Below, in pieces: positions 22,443-34,770 of a stretch of 64,000 bases of DNA. The position numbers were made by a program, and so were the translations under genes. Location: positions 35,373-99,372 of the forward strand of contig WTPW01002266.1 of the NCBI GenBank assembly GCA_009809945.1. Reading direction: 5' to 3'. The stretch's first letter is position 1. Each line of letters begins with the position of its first letter. Source of the stretch: Gigaspora margarita. Its lineage: Eukaryota; Glomeromycota; Glomeromycetes; Diversisporales; Gigasporaceae. The notes under the pieces are model-generated. The model was not told where the DNA came from. It did not search any database and was given only the letters and a program-made list of their open reading frames with translations.

Positions 22443-23779
22443 CAGTGCTTAAAATTCAAGTCGAAGGTTATGTTCTCAAAAGAGCATAATTTAAATTTTT
22501 ATTGTTCTCAAAAACTTTTTAGTATTCATTATATATTAAATATATTGAACATTAATTTTTAAAGAATGTTCATGTTTATATTAGCTTCAAACAATATTGA
22601 TATATATTATTTATTAATTTTCAACAAAATTAAGTCAAATTAATAAAATCAATAATATCATAATTAATTCTATAACCAAGTTTGCATTATTCTTGGTATG
22701 CTAATTGAAAATTAAGCTTTTCTATATACTGCACTTACTCACTTGTAGTTTAGGGGAGTGACAAAAATCAGGTGATTTTTTGGGGGGAGGGGGGTAAAAA
22801 TGCTGAAATTATTTATAGGGACCTGACCAAATCTATATTATAGGGGGGAGGGGAGCAGGCCTCTAATAAAAAATAATCAGGTGATTAATAACACTGCCCT
22901 TAACATATAGTGAATTAAAGTTATATCTAACTTTTAATAATAACTTAAAATAAGTAGATTATAAATAAATAACTTATGCTCTAATAGTTTAATATAGTAA
23001 ATAAAATAATTTTTAATAAAGAATTTATTGTTAATAGAATAATAACTTATTTAAAAATAAATTCTATACTTACAATTCACACACTAAGTTCATGCTTATC
23101 TATTATAATTTTTTAAACTTGTATATGATTCTTTGCATTTTTTCACATATCACAATGTATTATATAATTTAATTTCTAATAATTTTGTTAAAACTTCAAG
23201 TGCTTTTTATATTTGCTCATAGTAAAACAAGTCTTTCTATAATATTTTACTAATGCTACTATTGGTTAATGCAATAAATTAGAATCCAATTACTTTGTTA
23301 TTTAACTATTTAAACTTTGTACTAACAAATACTTTGTGTCTTTTTATTTGTTTAGTATTAGCATATCATCTGACCAAAATCATCTATATATAAGTCTATA
23401 CAATAATGACACTCTTAATATAAAAAACACACTGCATGGCTAATGAAAGTTTTATTTTAAAAATCTTTAAAGGCTATTTTCTTAAATATTTATTTGTTAC
23501 CCATATAGTAAAACTTTAAACATGTGTGCTACATATAGTACATATATATGTACAGAATTTGTTATGATCAAATTACATTATCAAATTGATAACATTTTAT
23601 ATAATTTATTGTTCTCATTAGTAAATCTAGAGCATAAAAATTTTATAAATGTTCTCTTTGTGAACATTTCAAGAGGATAAAATGTTCTCAAATAAGATAA
23701 CCTTTTTTTAAATATTAATGTTCTTAAAAAAACTCTAATGTTCATCGAGAACCATGAGAACATTGAATTTTAAACACTG
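22443..23779. mobile_element. 1.3-kb hAT element with CAGTG ends
   Basis: Left end CAGTGCTTAAAATTCAA; right end, reverse-complemented, CAGTGTTTAAAATTCAA. The perfect 8-bp duplication CTTAGATG lies at 22435-22442 and 23780-23787. CAGTG ends with an 8-bp duplication are characteristic of hAT transposons. TGTTCTCA-type words are repeated near both ends. No transposase is present, so it is non-autonomous. It carries the 147-bp insertion at 22753-22899. Confidence 0.88.
22753..22899. mobile_element. 147-bp MITE with TTA target duplication
   Basis: Inverted ends GGGGAGTGACAAAAATCAGG and, reverse-complemented, GGGCAGTGTTATTAATCACC, each followed by TGATT. TTA flanks both sides. A 3-bp TWA target is typical of PIF/Harbinger MITEs. 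The interior has two G-rich runs (GGGGGGAGGGGGG and GGGGGGAGGGG) that stand out in this AT-rich DNA. Confidence 0.7.
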
Positions 23780-23995
23780 CTTAGATGTGAATAAAAAAAA
23801 TGAAAAAATTGCGTGACCTTAGATGTGAAAAAAAACTTATTATCAGTTATCGCATCATTCCTGATCGACCAATTATTTTGTTTGTTTTGATTTTACATTA
23901 AACAAAACAAATAGCGGCCGGGTTAAGATAGAATTAGCGTTTGGTAGATGCAATAATAAAAGACTACCTAACTCAAAATTTCACAAGGAATCATA

Positions 23996-25136
23996 TGGGC
24001 GGATTTGACTCCATTCAATATTGTCACAAAATTCGATTTTGTTACACATGATGATCAAAACATGATAATTAACCAATCAAATTAATAAATGTGATATTTG
24101 CATGACACGTCAATCAAAACGTGATCAAAAATGTGATTGCCAACCAATCAAATTAATACAGTAATAAAGATCAATATTAATATACGAATAAATCATTTAT
24201 TATCAAATTTTATTAGGTATTTTTTTTTATTAGTGAAGTTTATTTTTAGTAATTAATAATTAATTATATTTTAAAACAGCAATTCTATTCTATTTTTTCC
24301 GTCATCACCACCTTTACTAGAGTGTTTAGTTTAAAAACAATGTCATATACGCGTTTGATCTAAATCAAATCTACGTTGGTGATTAGCTTCTATAAATTAA
24401 TTAACACACAAGACATAACAAATAAAGTATTAGAATTATTATAATTAAATTAATTTGTTAAACAATATTATAAAGTTCTTCAAAATTAAACTTATCTACA
24501 ACGTTTGACATCTTTTTTGTCAACTAATTTTGATAAATATCTAGTAGACTATGATAATTTTCAGAGATTAATAAGAATCAACATTATTATAAAGTAAAAA
24601 AATAATCAAAATTGGTATTTTTTTAGTAGTGAACCGTTATATTCACAAAAAGTATGTCAAAGTCTATAAATAAGTTACCTGGGAAGGTTCTAACTATATT
24701 TTTACGCGACGAACCTTTCAGCATTGTCACTAGTAAGAGTTATGCCTGTTTTGGGATCTTGAAAAACTATTTTGGGATCTTTGAAGCTAAGGTCTTGTTG
24801 AATGTAAATATGAAAATTTTATATTACAATATTGAACCTATTCTGTGTTCTTTACAATATTTGTTACGTACTACACAATGTCTTGCATGGCGAACCTTCG
24901 GCATTTGTTACTAGTAGAAGTCGCACCTATTTTAGGATCTTGAAAAATGATTTTAGGATCTTTGAAATTAAGGTCTTGCCGAATGTAAATATAAAATTTC
25001 AGACTATAGTATATTTAGAAAAAAAGGTACAGGTTGTTTTTACGTAGCCCTATATTTACTATGTATTCAATAAAAATCAACCAATCAACGTTGGATTTGC
25101 AATAATCACATTTTTGTGATCGGTCAAATCCGCCCA
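23996..25136. mobile_element. 1.1-kb TA-target element, TGGGCGGATTTGAC ends
   Basis: TGGGCGGATTTGAC begins at 23996 and its exact reverse complement ends at 25136, with TA on both sides. A Tc1/mariner-like origin is suggested by the target. Inside, 24690-24830 and 24890-25015 are direct repeats. Both can be read as VTS(K/R)S followed by ILKN and KVL.NVN, in different frames and without a continuous gene. Confidence 0.78.
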
Positions 25137-25487
25137 TATGTTTTTTTTGCTAAAAAAAAAGTGTAGTTTCATAGTCAAAATTTTAAGTTAGAAACGATTT
25201 TTTAAAAAAAGGTTGTTTCGTTTCGATTTCTCGTTACAGTTGATCCTGCATCCCGATTGGTCGATCAGGGGAGACAATGCGATAAATGATAACCGCTGTT
25301 CTAAAAAAAAACTGGTAATCTACATAAAAACTTTGGGTCGGGTCGGGTTGGGTCGGGTTAATTCACAACCCGAACCCGACCCGAACCTGACCCGAAACTT
25401 TCAGGTCAAAATTTTCTAACCTGTACCCGACCCGACCCGAAATTTCGGGTCGGAGTTCGGGTTGACCTGACCCGATTCGGAGAACTA

Positions 25488-25867
25488 CACGTTACTATTA
25501 TTGAATTTGTTATTGCAGTATAATATTTTTTCGATTGGTGGGGATTAAAAAATAATAGGTATCGATTAAGAATCTACAAATTTTGCTATTGTCTGGACTT
25601 AATTTCCTCCGCTCTGTTCCGGAAATCATACTATTCCATTTTTGTCCCACATACAATTATATTTTTTTCATTGTCTATAACTATTGTACTGTTCTAAAAT
25701 TTTATCTTTATCTGTATTTCCCTTTTTCTATTTTGTTATATCTCTACATATGATACATTGAAGAAAGCGGTGAAGCCCAAAACAATCAATTTAAAGAAAT
25801 TAAGATTTATTATTACCATATAAGTTATCTAAACTGATGCCGATCGAAGCCTTTTTATATCTTATAT
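25488..25867. other. intergenic, nothing seen
   Basis: AT-rich, no ORF or repeat recognised. It ends at the left edge of the segmental duplication. Confidence 0.45.
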
Positions 25868-25964
25868 CGACGCGCATACCAAATTGTAAACATCAGTTAA
25901 ATCATCTTCGGACGTAACCCGTTACACTTAGATTTTATCCCAACACCAACTTAGGTTTTCTGCT

Positions 25965-26130
25965 GTCGTGATCTTGAAACATGAGATGTCAGTAGGCTTT
26001 GTCCGATAAAGATATTCGTTATGTTATCAGGAAGCATCTGATTCTTGTTGAGAAGAGATCCTTTGACAGGAATTCCGCCCTTTATAGGTCCAATCGTGAA
26101 GATCCCAAAGGCGGGCAAACAAAAAGCGTT
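25965..26130 (-). other. possible conserved exon on the minus strand
   Basis: Read on the minus strand, one frame is open for about 55 codons with PAFGIFTIGPIKGGIPVKG followed by SLLNKNQMLPDNITNIFIG. The same frame is maintained without indels in the other duplicate (about 42785-42950), though that copy has acquired a stop near its end. I do not recognise the protein and see no clear splice sites. Confidence 0.3.
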
Positions 26131-27608
26131 TAATTATTATATAAATTCTGTTAGCATGACAAAGAGTTATTAAGAGATGGATATGAGCCAAAAAGAGCGA
26201 ATTTTCGGGATGGATACCCGATTAATCGTGGAGGATTTTATTGGTGTTTTGGGAAAGTGAACTCTTTGTAGAAATAAATTGATCAACAAAAGAAAGTAGT
26301 GCTTACAATTGAGTAATTTAATTAATTTATGTACATCGAATAATGTATTTAGGGACTCAAATTTTGTCTCAATAAAGTTTTCTTTAGATTCTACCACTTA
26401 AATAAATCAAAATGCATTTATACTTTATTTATCGAATTCTCATCTTTATTACACTTGTTCTATAGTTACTTTATCATGAATACATTTTTACGATCGTACA
26501 TAATTGTCGTAATTAATTGTTCTATCGCATACGTCATTGTTTAACTATTCGATCTATCACGTTTTACTGCATCAAATGTCTTAGATCAATCCAAGAATTA
26601 ATCCATCATACCAATTAATCAACCGATCTATCGTATTAATTTATAGCCCATAACAATTTATTATTTTCTGCAAGCCTTCATCCCTTATCTCCTCCTTCTA
26701 TTGATAATAATCCAACATTTCTTTCACTCAGTCTTCTAAGTTACCATCCTGAGTTACCTTAGCTACCGGACGTTCTTCCGATTCGATAGCAACACTTGTA
26801 CATATTATTTTATCATCTAGCTTTTTAATAAACACAAAGAATAAGCGAACTAATAGATCCAGAAATTCCTGTTGTAAGGACCGTTTCACCATTTACAATT
26901 TCATATTTTTCATTTACAACTTCGTGTTAATTCCATTAATGCGCTTACGGACGGAAAATTATATATTTTACTATTTGTATCTTTGAATATATAAATTTAC
27001 TTCAGTTTTAAGTTCTTGTTCGCTCATATTGATTTTGTAAAATGCTATTTTGATAATTCTTCTTTCAAATAATTTGTAAGACTTTGAACTATATTATATT
27101 CAAAAATTATAGTATGAGGAAGGTTTATAACTGAAAATTGTTTTTGAAGAAATGCCTCGTAGTTTTGTTGCAGATAGAGGGTCTAAACTGAGAGCAAAAA
27201 ATGAAGTTTCTTATTTCGACTTTGCAGCAGCAGTACGGGTTCAAGGATCTTTTTGCTGCAAGGGCAGTGCAAAAGCCCCTTGTTTCGGCTTCGGTAGCTG
27301 TAGCAGCAGTTTAAAGATGGTTTATTAACTGGTGGGATTTAAAAGCAAATCATGCTCACAAATCATGTTCGTAATTCACAAATACTTATTCGTAAATACT
27401 TATTTAGCTTACCCTTTCATTCACATTGATTTAGTCTGCGAGTATAAAAACAGCAAATCATGTTCATCATTTAAGTTAATAAATACTTATTTACCATTGC
27501 CTAATACCCTTCAAAATCATTTCATTCGGTAAGTGAATATAAAGATGATTTATTAATCTATGGAATCAAGGCAAAATTATGATCGCAGATAATTATAGCA
27601 CGTAACAA

Positions 27609-30600
27609 TGGGGTATTCGGTTAACTAAGTAAATAAAACTATATGTAGTATCATATAAAAATAGATTAATTTAGTGATCAGATTATTAATCAATTTATAT
27701 ATATATTTCGATAGTAAAAAATGACTTACATGTTTTTAGATGTCCAGAACGAACAACTTTACTTTTTTCAATAATTTCTGCGTAAATCTATTTTTAATTA
27801 CACCTATAACAAAGTTACGTTGAAATATTTAACGTTAATATTTAAATTTCAAGTAGACTCTTTATAAAAATTCTGCTTCATATCGTGTACTATTCAAAAA
27901 ATAGATATTTTCATTGTAGGCAAAAAATTTAATACTAAAACATGAAATTTTTTAACGTAACATTGTTCTTCCGGATCGATTGTTAAATTTACTAAATTTA
28001 ATTACCCCAAAATGGAATGAATTTGGGCCTCAACATCTAAATTTAGTAAATTTTTTCCTAAAATGGGAATCTACAGATCGAACAAGCTCGACAAGCGGCT
28101 CAAAAAGCTTAGAGAAACGTTTCAATACTTCACTCAATAAAGTCATTGAACAAATAACAAGTCAGTTGGCTGTAATGAATCAAGAGCAGCTTATTACCGT
28201 TTGTCAAATGTTATCTGAATTTTTAGACAATAAGTCTGTAAATGACAATGAATCAGAAAAATATAATAATGTTATAACCAAAGAAGAACAACGGAGAAAT
28301 CACTTGATTGCTTTAATGCAAAACTTATCTAGTGAAGAAGTATTTGTGGCAAATCATCTTATTACACTATACGTCATCCAAAAGGTTCTGATAAAGACAA
28401 ACTTATATCCCCGTATCTTCAAAAAAAAGCATATAAATATATTACTGATAACTTTTTATAAGCACCATTCATCAAAAGAGTCTTTACAAAATACAAACGG
28501 CAAACTAGTACTTGAGAATTAAAGGCTCCAACGGCAGAACAAGAAATTAATTGTAAAAACACAATCACTTGGAGCTCGAACCAGAAATTTATATAATCAA
28601 AAGTCTCATCAACGAACAATACCAGATACGGCATTCAAAAATAAGGTTAAATTCCTTTTTAAACTAAATAAACGGGAATATTCTTCTAATACTATTTGGC
28701 TTGCAAGTAGTATTGTACAGATTGGAAAAGTATCAATGAATTCAACCGTTGAATGTACAAAGATTTTTTAACTGGGGAATATCCCCAAAATTGGATATCA
28801 GCCTCAACGCTTCATACTTGGCACCAAGATGTTTCTGAACTTTATGTTGCAACTCAAATTTCTCAAATTGCACAAGCCCCAGCATTTGGTATTATGGTCG
28901 ATGAGTCCACTCGTGGAGAAACAAAAAACTTAGTTATTTGTTATCAGGCTTGGAATAGACAAACACAAACTCCTATTGTAACAATGGTACATCTTAAAAA
29001 TATTTTTAAGTGTAATAGTGAAACAATATCTGATGCCGTTATTGAATCAATTCAAGATCTTGATGTTATGAAATGCACGTTATGGACTACGGACAACACT
29101 GCATACATGTCATCAGATAAAAATGGTGCAGTTGCCCGTTTTAATAAAAAAACTGGTACAAATACATTTCGAATTGGCTGTATACTTCATATTATGCAAA
29201 TTATACTTAATCACTTCGAACAAGGTGCTTTTGGAAACCTTTCAACTACTACTGGATTTTCTCATATTCTACATCCCTATAACCTTCTGTACTTAACTTG
29301 GAGTTTGCATAATGGATATAATTCAAGTAGTAGAAATAAACCTCTCAATATTACTTCTGAAACAATTAAAAATTTATATGATAAACTGTTAGGGTTTCAC
29401 TACAATCAATACCAATTACCTCTTCGATCACGCTGGGGATATAAATTAAGAACTGCTAAACAGTACCTTAATCGCCGTGAAACTCATACACAATGGTTTA
29501 TTCAACAACTAGAAAATTATCATAAAACTCCAAAATCGTATCTTAAAGGCTGGCATCTTTTTATGTCATGGATTATGAATCCGACACTTAATATTCAAAT
29601 AAAATGTCTAGTAAATTTCGCAGAACATTTTTATGAGCCATTAGTTCAGTTTGCAGTTACTCAAGATCCTATTCCTCGGATAATGCAAGATGGCAAATTA
29701 GTTCAATTACCAAATGGTAGAAGAGCACATGAGTGTGCCGGATAAGATTCAAGAGTGGAAGGATTACCTTAAAAGCATTAAAGAAAACTTCGAAATGTTT
29801 TTTGCCGATGAGCTATTGGAAGTATTGGAAGCTATTGATATATTACCAAGTAATGAGTTTGAGCAAATGTTTAACAATTTAGAACATAGAATAAATAAAG
29901 CGTATGAATTCTTTGAAAAATGGATGGAGCAATGGTTACATTTACCTCTAGTAATTTGTCGACTTGGTGATGATCATGCACAATCATTTGCAAATAGTTT
30001 TCGATTTGTAGTTCTTAAAAAGGATTGGATTAAATCACCTTCGGAATTGGAATTGGAATATGCAAATGAATAAAAAAAAGATATTTATAACGGAAATACC
30101 AATGATTTCGGTTTGCATAAATTGTTATTGAATGATATCGAATTTTATGAAGAATTCGAAAATTTCTGCCAAGCTGATAATTTAGAATTACATAAATTTC
30201 CTAAACTTTATGACTTTGTTCAAACTCATATTTACATTATTGTCATTCACCAGCAACAAGTCGAAGACTTTTCAATAAACTAGATTTAAAGACCCACGCT
30301 AATATGTCTTTATAATTGAAGGTATCTAAACTTCGCTTAGCTTCAGATAAGATTGGGCATGAAGATTTGAAATTGGGTCTTGAAAAAGTACGAGCCCAAA
30401 GAACAAAACAATCGACCACTATATTGCAAGACATTCAACCACCAGAATTCGGAGAAGAAGTCGCATCAAATTTCTTTAATAATTTATTAAATTCATAGAT
30501 AAATTTATATAATAATCATTGTAATTGCTTTATTTCTACATTTATTAGTATATATCGATATATGTAATTGCTCTTGATATGTGTTATATTAATTCTATTA

Positions 30601-30686
30601 TGTACATTTGAAAAAAAAATTCATTAATTGATTTTTATATGATACTGCATATAGTTTTGATTTACTTAGTTGACCGAATACCCACA
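27609..30686 (+). mobile_element. 3.1-kb hAT-like transposon with decayed transposase
   Basis: Ends share GGGTATTCGGTTAACTAAGT at the left and, reverse-complemented, GGGTATTCGGTCAACTAAGT at the right. Similarity continues for about 60 bp. The other duplicate lacks the element and reads ACGTATCAAGC at the join (44380-44390); here the flanks are ACGTAACAA and ACATACAAG, consistent with a diverged duplication of about 8 bp. It encodes the transposase remnant at 27980-30498. It inserted after the segmental duplication, since the second copy is a clean empty site. Confidence 0.85.
27980..30498 (+). pseudogene. hAT-like transposase, frameshifted
   Basis: Coding sequence appears in several frames. 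27980-28522 gives an N-terminal part without a clear zinc finger. KAFKNKVKFLFKLNKR near 28631 leads into 28753-29745, the catalytic core. GIMVDESTRGETKNL has the first RNase H-fold aspartate. WTTDNTAYMSSDKNGAVARF and IGCILHIMQIIL match the second aspartate region and the CxxH-like motif of hAT proteins. 29714-30073 overlaps in another frame, and FPKLYDFVQTHIY, QQQVE and KLRLASDK (30190-30350) match the hAT C-terminal dimerisation domain. At least four frame breaks and a stop at 30071 make it inactive. It would cut and join the element's own ends. hAT is my best family call; a related RNase H-fold group is possible. Confidence 0.75.
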
Positions 30687-30706
30687 ACATACAAGCATAA
30701 TAATTT

Positions 30707-32169
30707 AGTACAGTACGGTAGTATAAGTTGGTACGTACGGTTATTTAAAATTAAAAGGAAAAAGTATACTTAGACGTACTTTTACATATTTTAATGCATG
30801 ATTGATAAATATTTGACCTGAATATTTAGGGATGTGACAATCATTGTGTGACGAATAAGAATTAACAATATAAAGTATAAGAGTAATTGTATATTCGTCA
30901 TTATTAATCACACAGACATTCGTCACATTCACGCATTCAAATATTTGATTTTACGATAATTCCTATTTTGTCGATAACTTTCTTACGTAAATATTCATTT
31001 TTTATTAGATTGTTACAAAATGGATAACGCTGATATATTCGACGTTGAAAAATTTCAATTTGTTCAAGTAACCACGAATTCGAACAAGTAAATATATATC
31101 ATTTTTTTTCATAAATTTAAAATTTATTATCAAGAATCAAAGTCTAATTATTTGATAGAGGATCAATTGACGATGAAGAAAATTTCGGATATAGCATGAT
31201 TTATATCACAGTTTCACACTAAAACTATACGGGAACTTGGGCATATCGTAAACAAGAAATGATAAAAATGAATTAAAGGCAAAAAATTACATCAAATAGA
31301 AATGGTTAATATTTATTTAAATTATTTTTTTTTCAAAAATATATATATAATATACTAAATTTTTTTATATTTAGGAATAAAACATAAATCCACTAATGCT
31401 TACATACTGTACGTAGAAGAATTTTTCACTACCAACAATAATATTATAAGAAATTATATCATAAACTGGTTTTCAAGATGCAATTGATGCAACAGAAATG
31501 TCAAAAACAACCTTAGATAAATTCTGAAAATTTATCCACGATGCAAAATAACAATAAATAAAAAAAAAAAACACCTTGTTAAAGTATCAAATTAAAATCA
31601 TAAAAGTAGCTACTGAAGGAAAGCTATTGAATTTCAAAATTGGCAATTAAAAACAAACTTGGATTCAGATACGTAGTTTGAATTTATTTTATAATAAATG
31701 GTTAGTTATCTTGGCGCTTAATTTCAATAAAAATTAATACTTTTGTATTCGCTTGAAATTAATAAATACTGATCGTAATTTGAAACTTTGCTTTATCATA
31801 TGTTTAAAAAAAAAATAAATAAAAAAAATAAATAAGTAAAAAAATTAAAATCGATCTTTTCGAATATTGGAGCGACACCAAGAGAAAATCAGAACTCAAA
31901 CTTGTAAAATTATACTTTTTCAAGGATTGAATCCAGTGTTTAAGAACGCAAAGCTTGAAATCGACTTTTCTTGGTGTTATTCATGTATTAAAAAAACTTC
32001 ACATACTTCACATGTGTTAAATTAATAAACAACTCGTATGTACAAGTACGAAAATTATTTTTTTAACGTACGTACTATTAAATTTTTGTTAAATTTTATC
32101 CATACGTACTAACTCGTACTACCGTACTGTACTACTTTACTATCTACCTTATAATTTAGTATTTACAAA
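30707..32169. mobile_element. element with GTACGTAC words (duplicate 1)
   Basis: Words GTACGTACGG, AGTATACTTAG, CGTACGTACTA and TAACTCGTACTACCGTACTG crowd the two ends (30715-30790 and 32040-32170), and the ends are complementary around TACAGTACGGTAGTA. The copy at 44398-45905 begins with a clearer TAGGGTGTATACTAAATT. The layout matches the other word-array elements here. No target duplication was established. Confidence 0.55.
31020..31222 (+). CDS. possible two-exon ORF of 43 residues, conserved in the duplicate
   Basis: ATG at 31020 opens MDNADIFDVEKFQFVQ. A GTAAAT donor at 31088 and a GATAG acceptor ending at 31158 would remove a 71-bp intron and continue GSIDDEENFGYSM to TAA at 31220-31222. 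The duplicate at 44733-44933 keeps the start, both splice signals, frame and stop, with five or so residue changes. Length and lack of homology leave doubt. It lies inside the GTACG-word element, so it could be the first exons of a lost transposase. Without splicing the frame stops right after NSNK. Confidence 0.3.
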
Positions 32170-32929
32170 AGTTATGTATACGTAAAAGGACTGAGTCATG
32201 ATGAAGGATGAAACAATTTCGTCAGCGACGATTGACGAAACTCATGACGAAAGACGTATCCCATGATGCATAACATAACCCATGACGAAACGTAAATTTC
32301 AAAAAAAATTTAAAAAAGTGGGTTAACTTTAAGGAGTCATTGAAAACTAGTAAATTAGTCCATGTTAACTTAATTTTTCTTATATATCTTTTTTTGACAA
32401 CTTTATCCGACATTACCCAACGATTTTCATCATGTAATATAGATAATCCCAGATATCAGACGCCCTAAGGTGTGAATCTCAAAATCTACAATAACCAAAT
32501 GCGGGTTTTTTTTAAATATCTAGGCTGCCCACTATGAATGAAAACCATGCATTCTTTTTAAATTTTCCCTTCTAATGGCACAATCGCTCCACTACGTACT
32601 AGATCCGGTTCTAATATTAGGTTTTAATATTGGTGGGGTGTAAGAGACCCGGGTCTTTTATACGGAAGTTTACGGTACTTTTTAGATACAGTCAGGGTTA
32701 GAGGGTTATATAGATATCAAAAAAAAAAGTAATTTAGGCCATTCGAAGTTAATTTTTCAGTTAACATCACCCCTCCCTCTTCCCATTTGATGCCTCCGAT
32801 AAAATGAACATATAAAAAAAGTAAATAAAAAAAATAAAAATACAATAGAACCGCGAAATTACGCGAAGGGGTGAGGTTTCGAATTTCGGCCTAAATTAAG
32901 CTTAATTCATGCCATCGAAACAACTCCCT
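32170..32929. other. duplicated intergenic sequence
   Basis: No gene. ATGACGAAA-type words recur at 32205-32295, more densely in the duplicate near 45925-46040. AGAGACCCGGGTCTTTTATA near 32644 is a local GC-rich palindrome shared with 46391. Confidence 0.45.
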
Positions 32930-33460
32930 ATACGGTAAATAAAAAATAAAAAATAATTTAATATAAAAAAAATAATTTAAATAAAAAAAATCATTTAAAA
33001 ATAAAAAAATAATTTAAAATAAAAAAAATCATTTAAAATAAAAAATAATTTAGAAATAAAATTAAAACTAATAAAAAAACAAATAAAATAATTTAGAAAA
33101 ATATAATAAAAAAATAATTAAAAAATAAAATTAAAACGAATTAAAAAAATAAAAAATTTTTTTTTTTTTTTNNNNNNNNNNNNNAAAAAAAAAAAAAAAA
33201 AAAAAAAAAAAACGAGCAAAAAAAAAATAAATAAAATAAAAAAAAAGAATTTAAAATAAAAATAGTGTAATTTAAAATATAAAATTAAAACGAAATAAAA
33301 AAATATAAATAATAATTTAGAAAAATAAATAATAAAAAAATAATTAAAAATTAAAATTAAAACTAATTAGAAAAAAAATAAAAAATAATTTAAAAAAATA
33401 AAAAAAAAACGAGAAAAAATAAATAATAAAAAATAAAAACAAAATTTTATTTCCTACCTT
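32930..33460. repeat. low-complexity AAAATAATTT tract with 13-N gap
   Basis: Irregular A-rich repeats of AAAATAATTT and AAATAAAAAA. The gap at 33172-33184 is preceded by a run of T and followed by a run of A. The duplicate has an unbroken 77-base A run (46872-46948) at the same place, so the T run beside the gap may be a misassembly. Confidence 0.8.
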
Positions 33461-33474
33461 GCTGTCCTCTCATA

Positions 33475-34770
33475 CAGGGATGGCAAATAACTTTGAAAGA
33501 CCAAATTACTCAAATGACAAATGACCAGTCATTGGTCATTTCACGGCCCAAATGACTTAAGAAGGTCATTTAACTCTGGTTAATTGATTATCTAATATTT
33601 TTAGCCAATCAAAATTGATTATTGTTCTCCGTAAAATGAAACGTTGCTAGATACTATTTAATAAAAACTATTAAACATGATAAATAACTGATGACCCCAG
33701 ATGACCGGTCATCATTTGATGAATGATTGCCATTTGTTTTGGCTAAATGACTAGGTCATTTCCATACCAGTTGTAAAGCGACATTCCAATCGAATCATAA
33801 GATCGGGTATAAAGTAATTAAAAAAAATAATGTATTTACTTGTTTTAAAAAAAAAAAGATAGTAAATAATAATTTATCGATTCGAATTTACAAATGGCGT
33901 GCTAATTAATAATCGACGTGAATTGAGAAATGGTGCGAACATATATATTATTTAAAACATGCATTATACAAGTTTTTCGTGATCAATAGAATGTCAACTC
34001 TATGCAAAATGACCTAATGACCAATTGTCCCCGAATAATCGACGTGAATTGAGAAATGACGCGAACACATATATTATTTAAAACATATAAATTTCTTCGT
34101 GATGGGTAGGATATAAGCTCTATGCAAATGACCGGGAAGATTATACAACAGTTAACCTAGTGATGAGCATGGATGATCACGGATTATCTCCCTCCATATA
34201 ATCACAAAATAATTTTGATTGGCAAAATAATGTAAATAAATATCAGATGACATAGAATCAGGGCCTCTGAAAATTTTGGATATCGGGTAGTTCCAAGAAC
34301 AATGAACCCAGTGATATCTTCATGATCATCACTTCACATGATTAAAATAACGGCCTAAGTTAGGGTTAGTGTTAGGTTAGATAATAATACAACTTAGCCC
34401 AATTTTGTTAGTGCTAGTAAACAAACGAACAATGTATTGCATATTTCACGTGATGTGATAATCATTGGGTTCACTATTCTTGAAGTGTCCCATTATATGA
34501 GATACGTAATTGATATCATCTGATATTTTTATATTTTTTGACCAATAAAACTTACTATGTGATTATATAGAGGGTGACAATTCGTGCTAATCACTGGGTT
34601 AACTGTTGTAAAAGTGTCACAAATAACCTAATCACCAAATGACCCTAGTCTTTTGAAAATGACCATAGTCATTTGGTCACGAGTATTTCCAAATGACCTA
34701 AAATTCGAATGACCTCATATGACCAGTCATTTTGAGGTCATTTGAGGTCATTTGAAAAATTGCATCCCTG
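33475..34770. mobile_element. hAT-like element with AATGACC words (duplicate 1)
   Basis: Ends CAGGGATGGCAAATAACTTT and, reverse-complemented, CAGGGATGCAATTTTTCAAA. Flanks CTCTCATA and TTCTCATA form a 7-of-8 target duplication. AATGACC/GGTCATT words are packed inside both ends (33500-33770 and 34620-34750). CAGGG ends with an 8-bp duplication fit hAT. The same insertion is present in the other duplicate (47224-48000), so it predates the segmental duplication. It hosts 34134-34620. Confidence 0.85.
34134..34620. mobile_element. 487-bp TIR element, absent from the duplicate
   Basis: Ends GGGAAGATTATACAACAG and, reverse-complemented, GTGACACTTTTACAACAG, followed by GTTAACC(T/C)AGTGAT on both sides. 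AAATGACC before and AAATAACC after form a 7-of-8 target duplication. The equivalent site in copy 2 (about 47868-47900) is unoccupied. A second inverted pair around TGAACCCAGTGATATC and GATAATCATTGGGTTCA lies inside. No ORF. Confidence 0.85.

Larger units (their letters stand above)
22132..25487. mobile_element. hAT-like element with GGGTCAGGTT words, host of three insertions
   Basis: Ends are TAGTGCTCCGAACAG and, reverse-complemented, TAGTTCTCCGAATCGGG. The flanking 8-mers CACATTGC and CACGTTAC match at six of eight positions, both differences being transitions. Words such as AACCCGAACCTGACCC and GGGTCGGGTT crowd both ends (22150-22200 and 25332-25478). A tandem repeat built on TGTGACCTTAGATGTGAACA fills 22235-22434 and resumes at 23787. 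Without its nested elements the host is about 870 bp. No ORF belongs to it. Confidence 0.75.
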
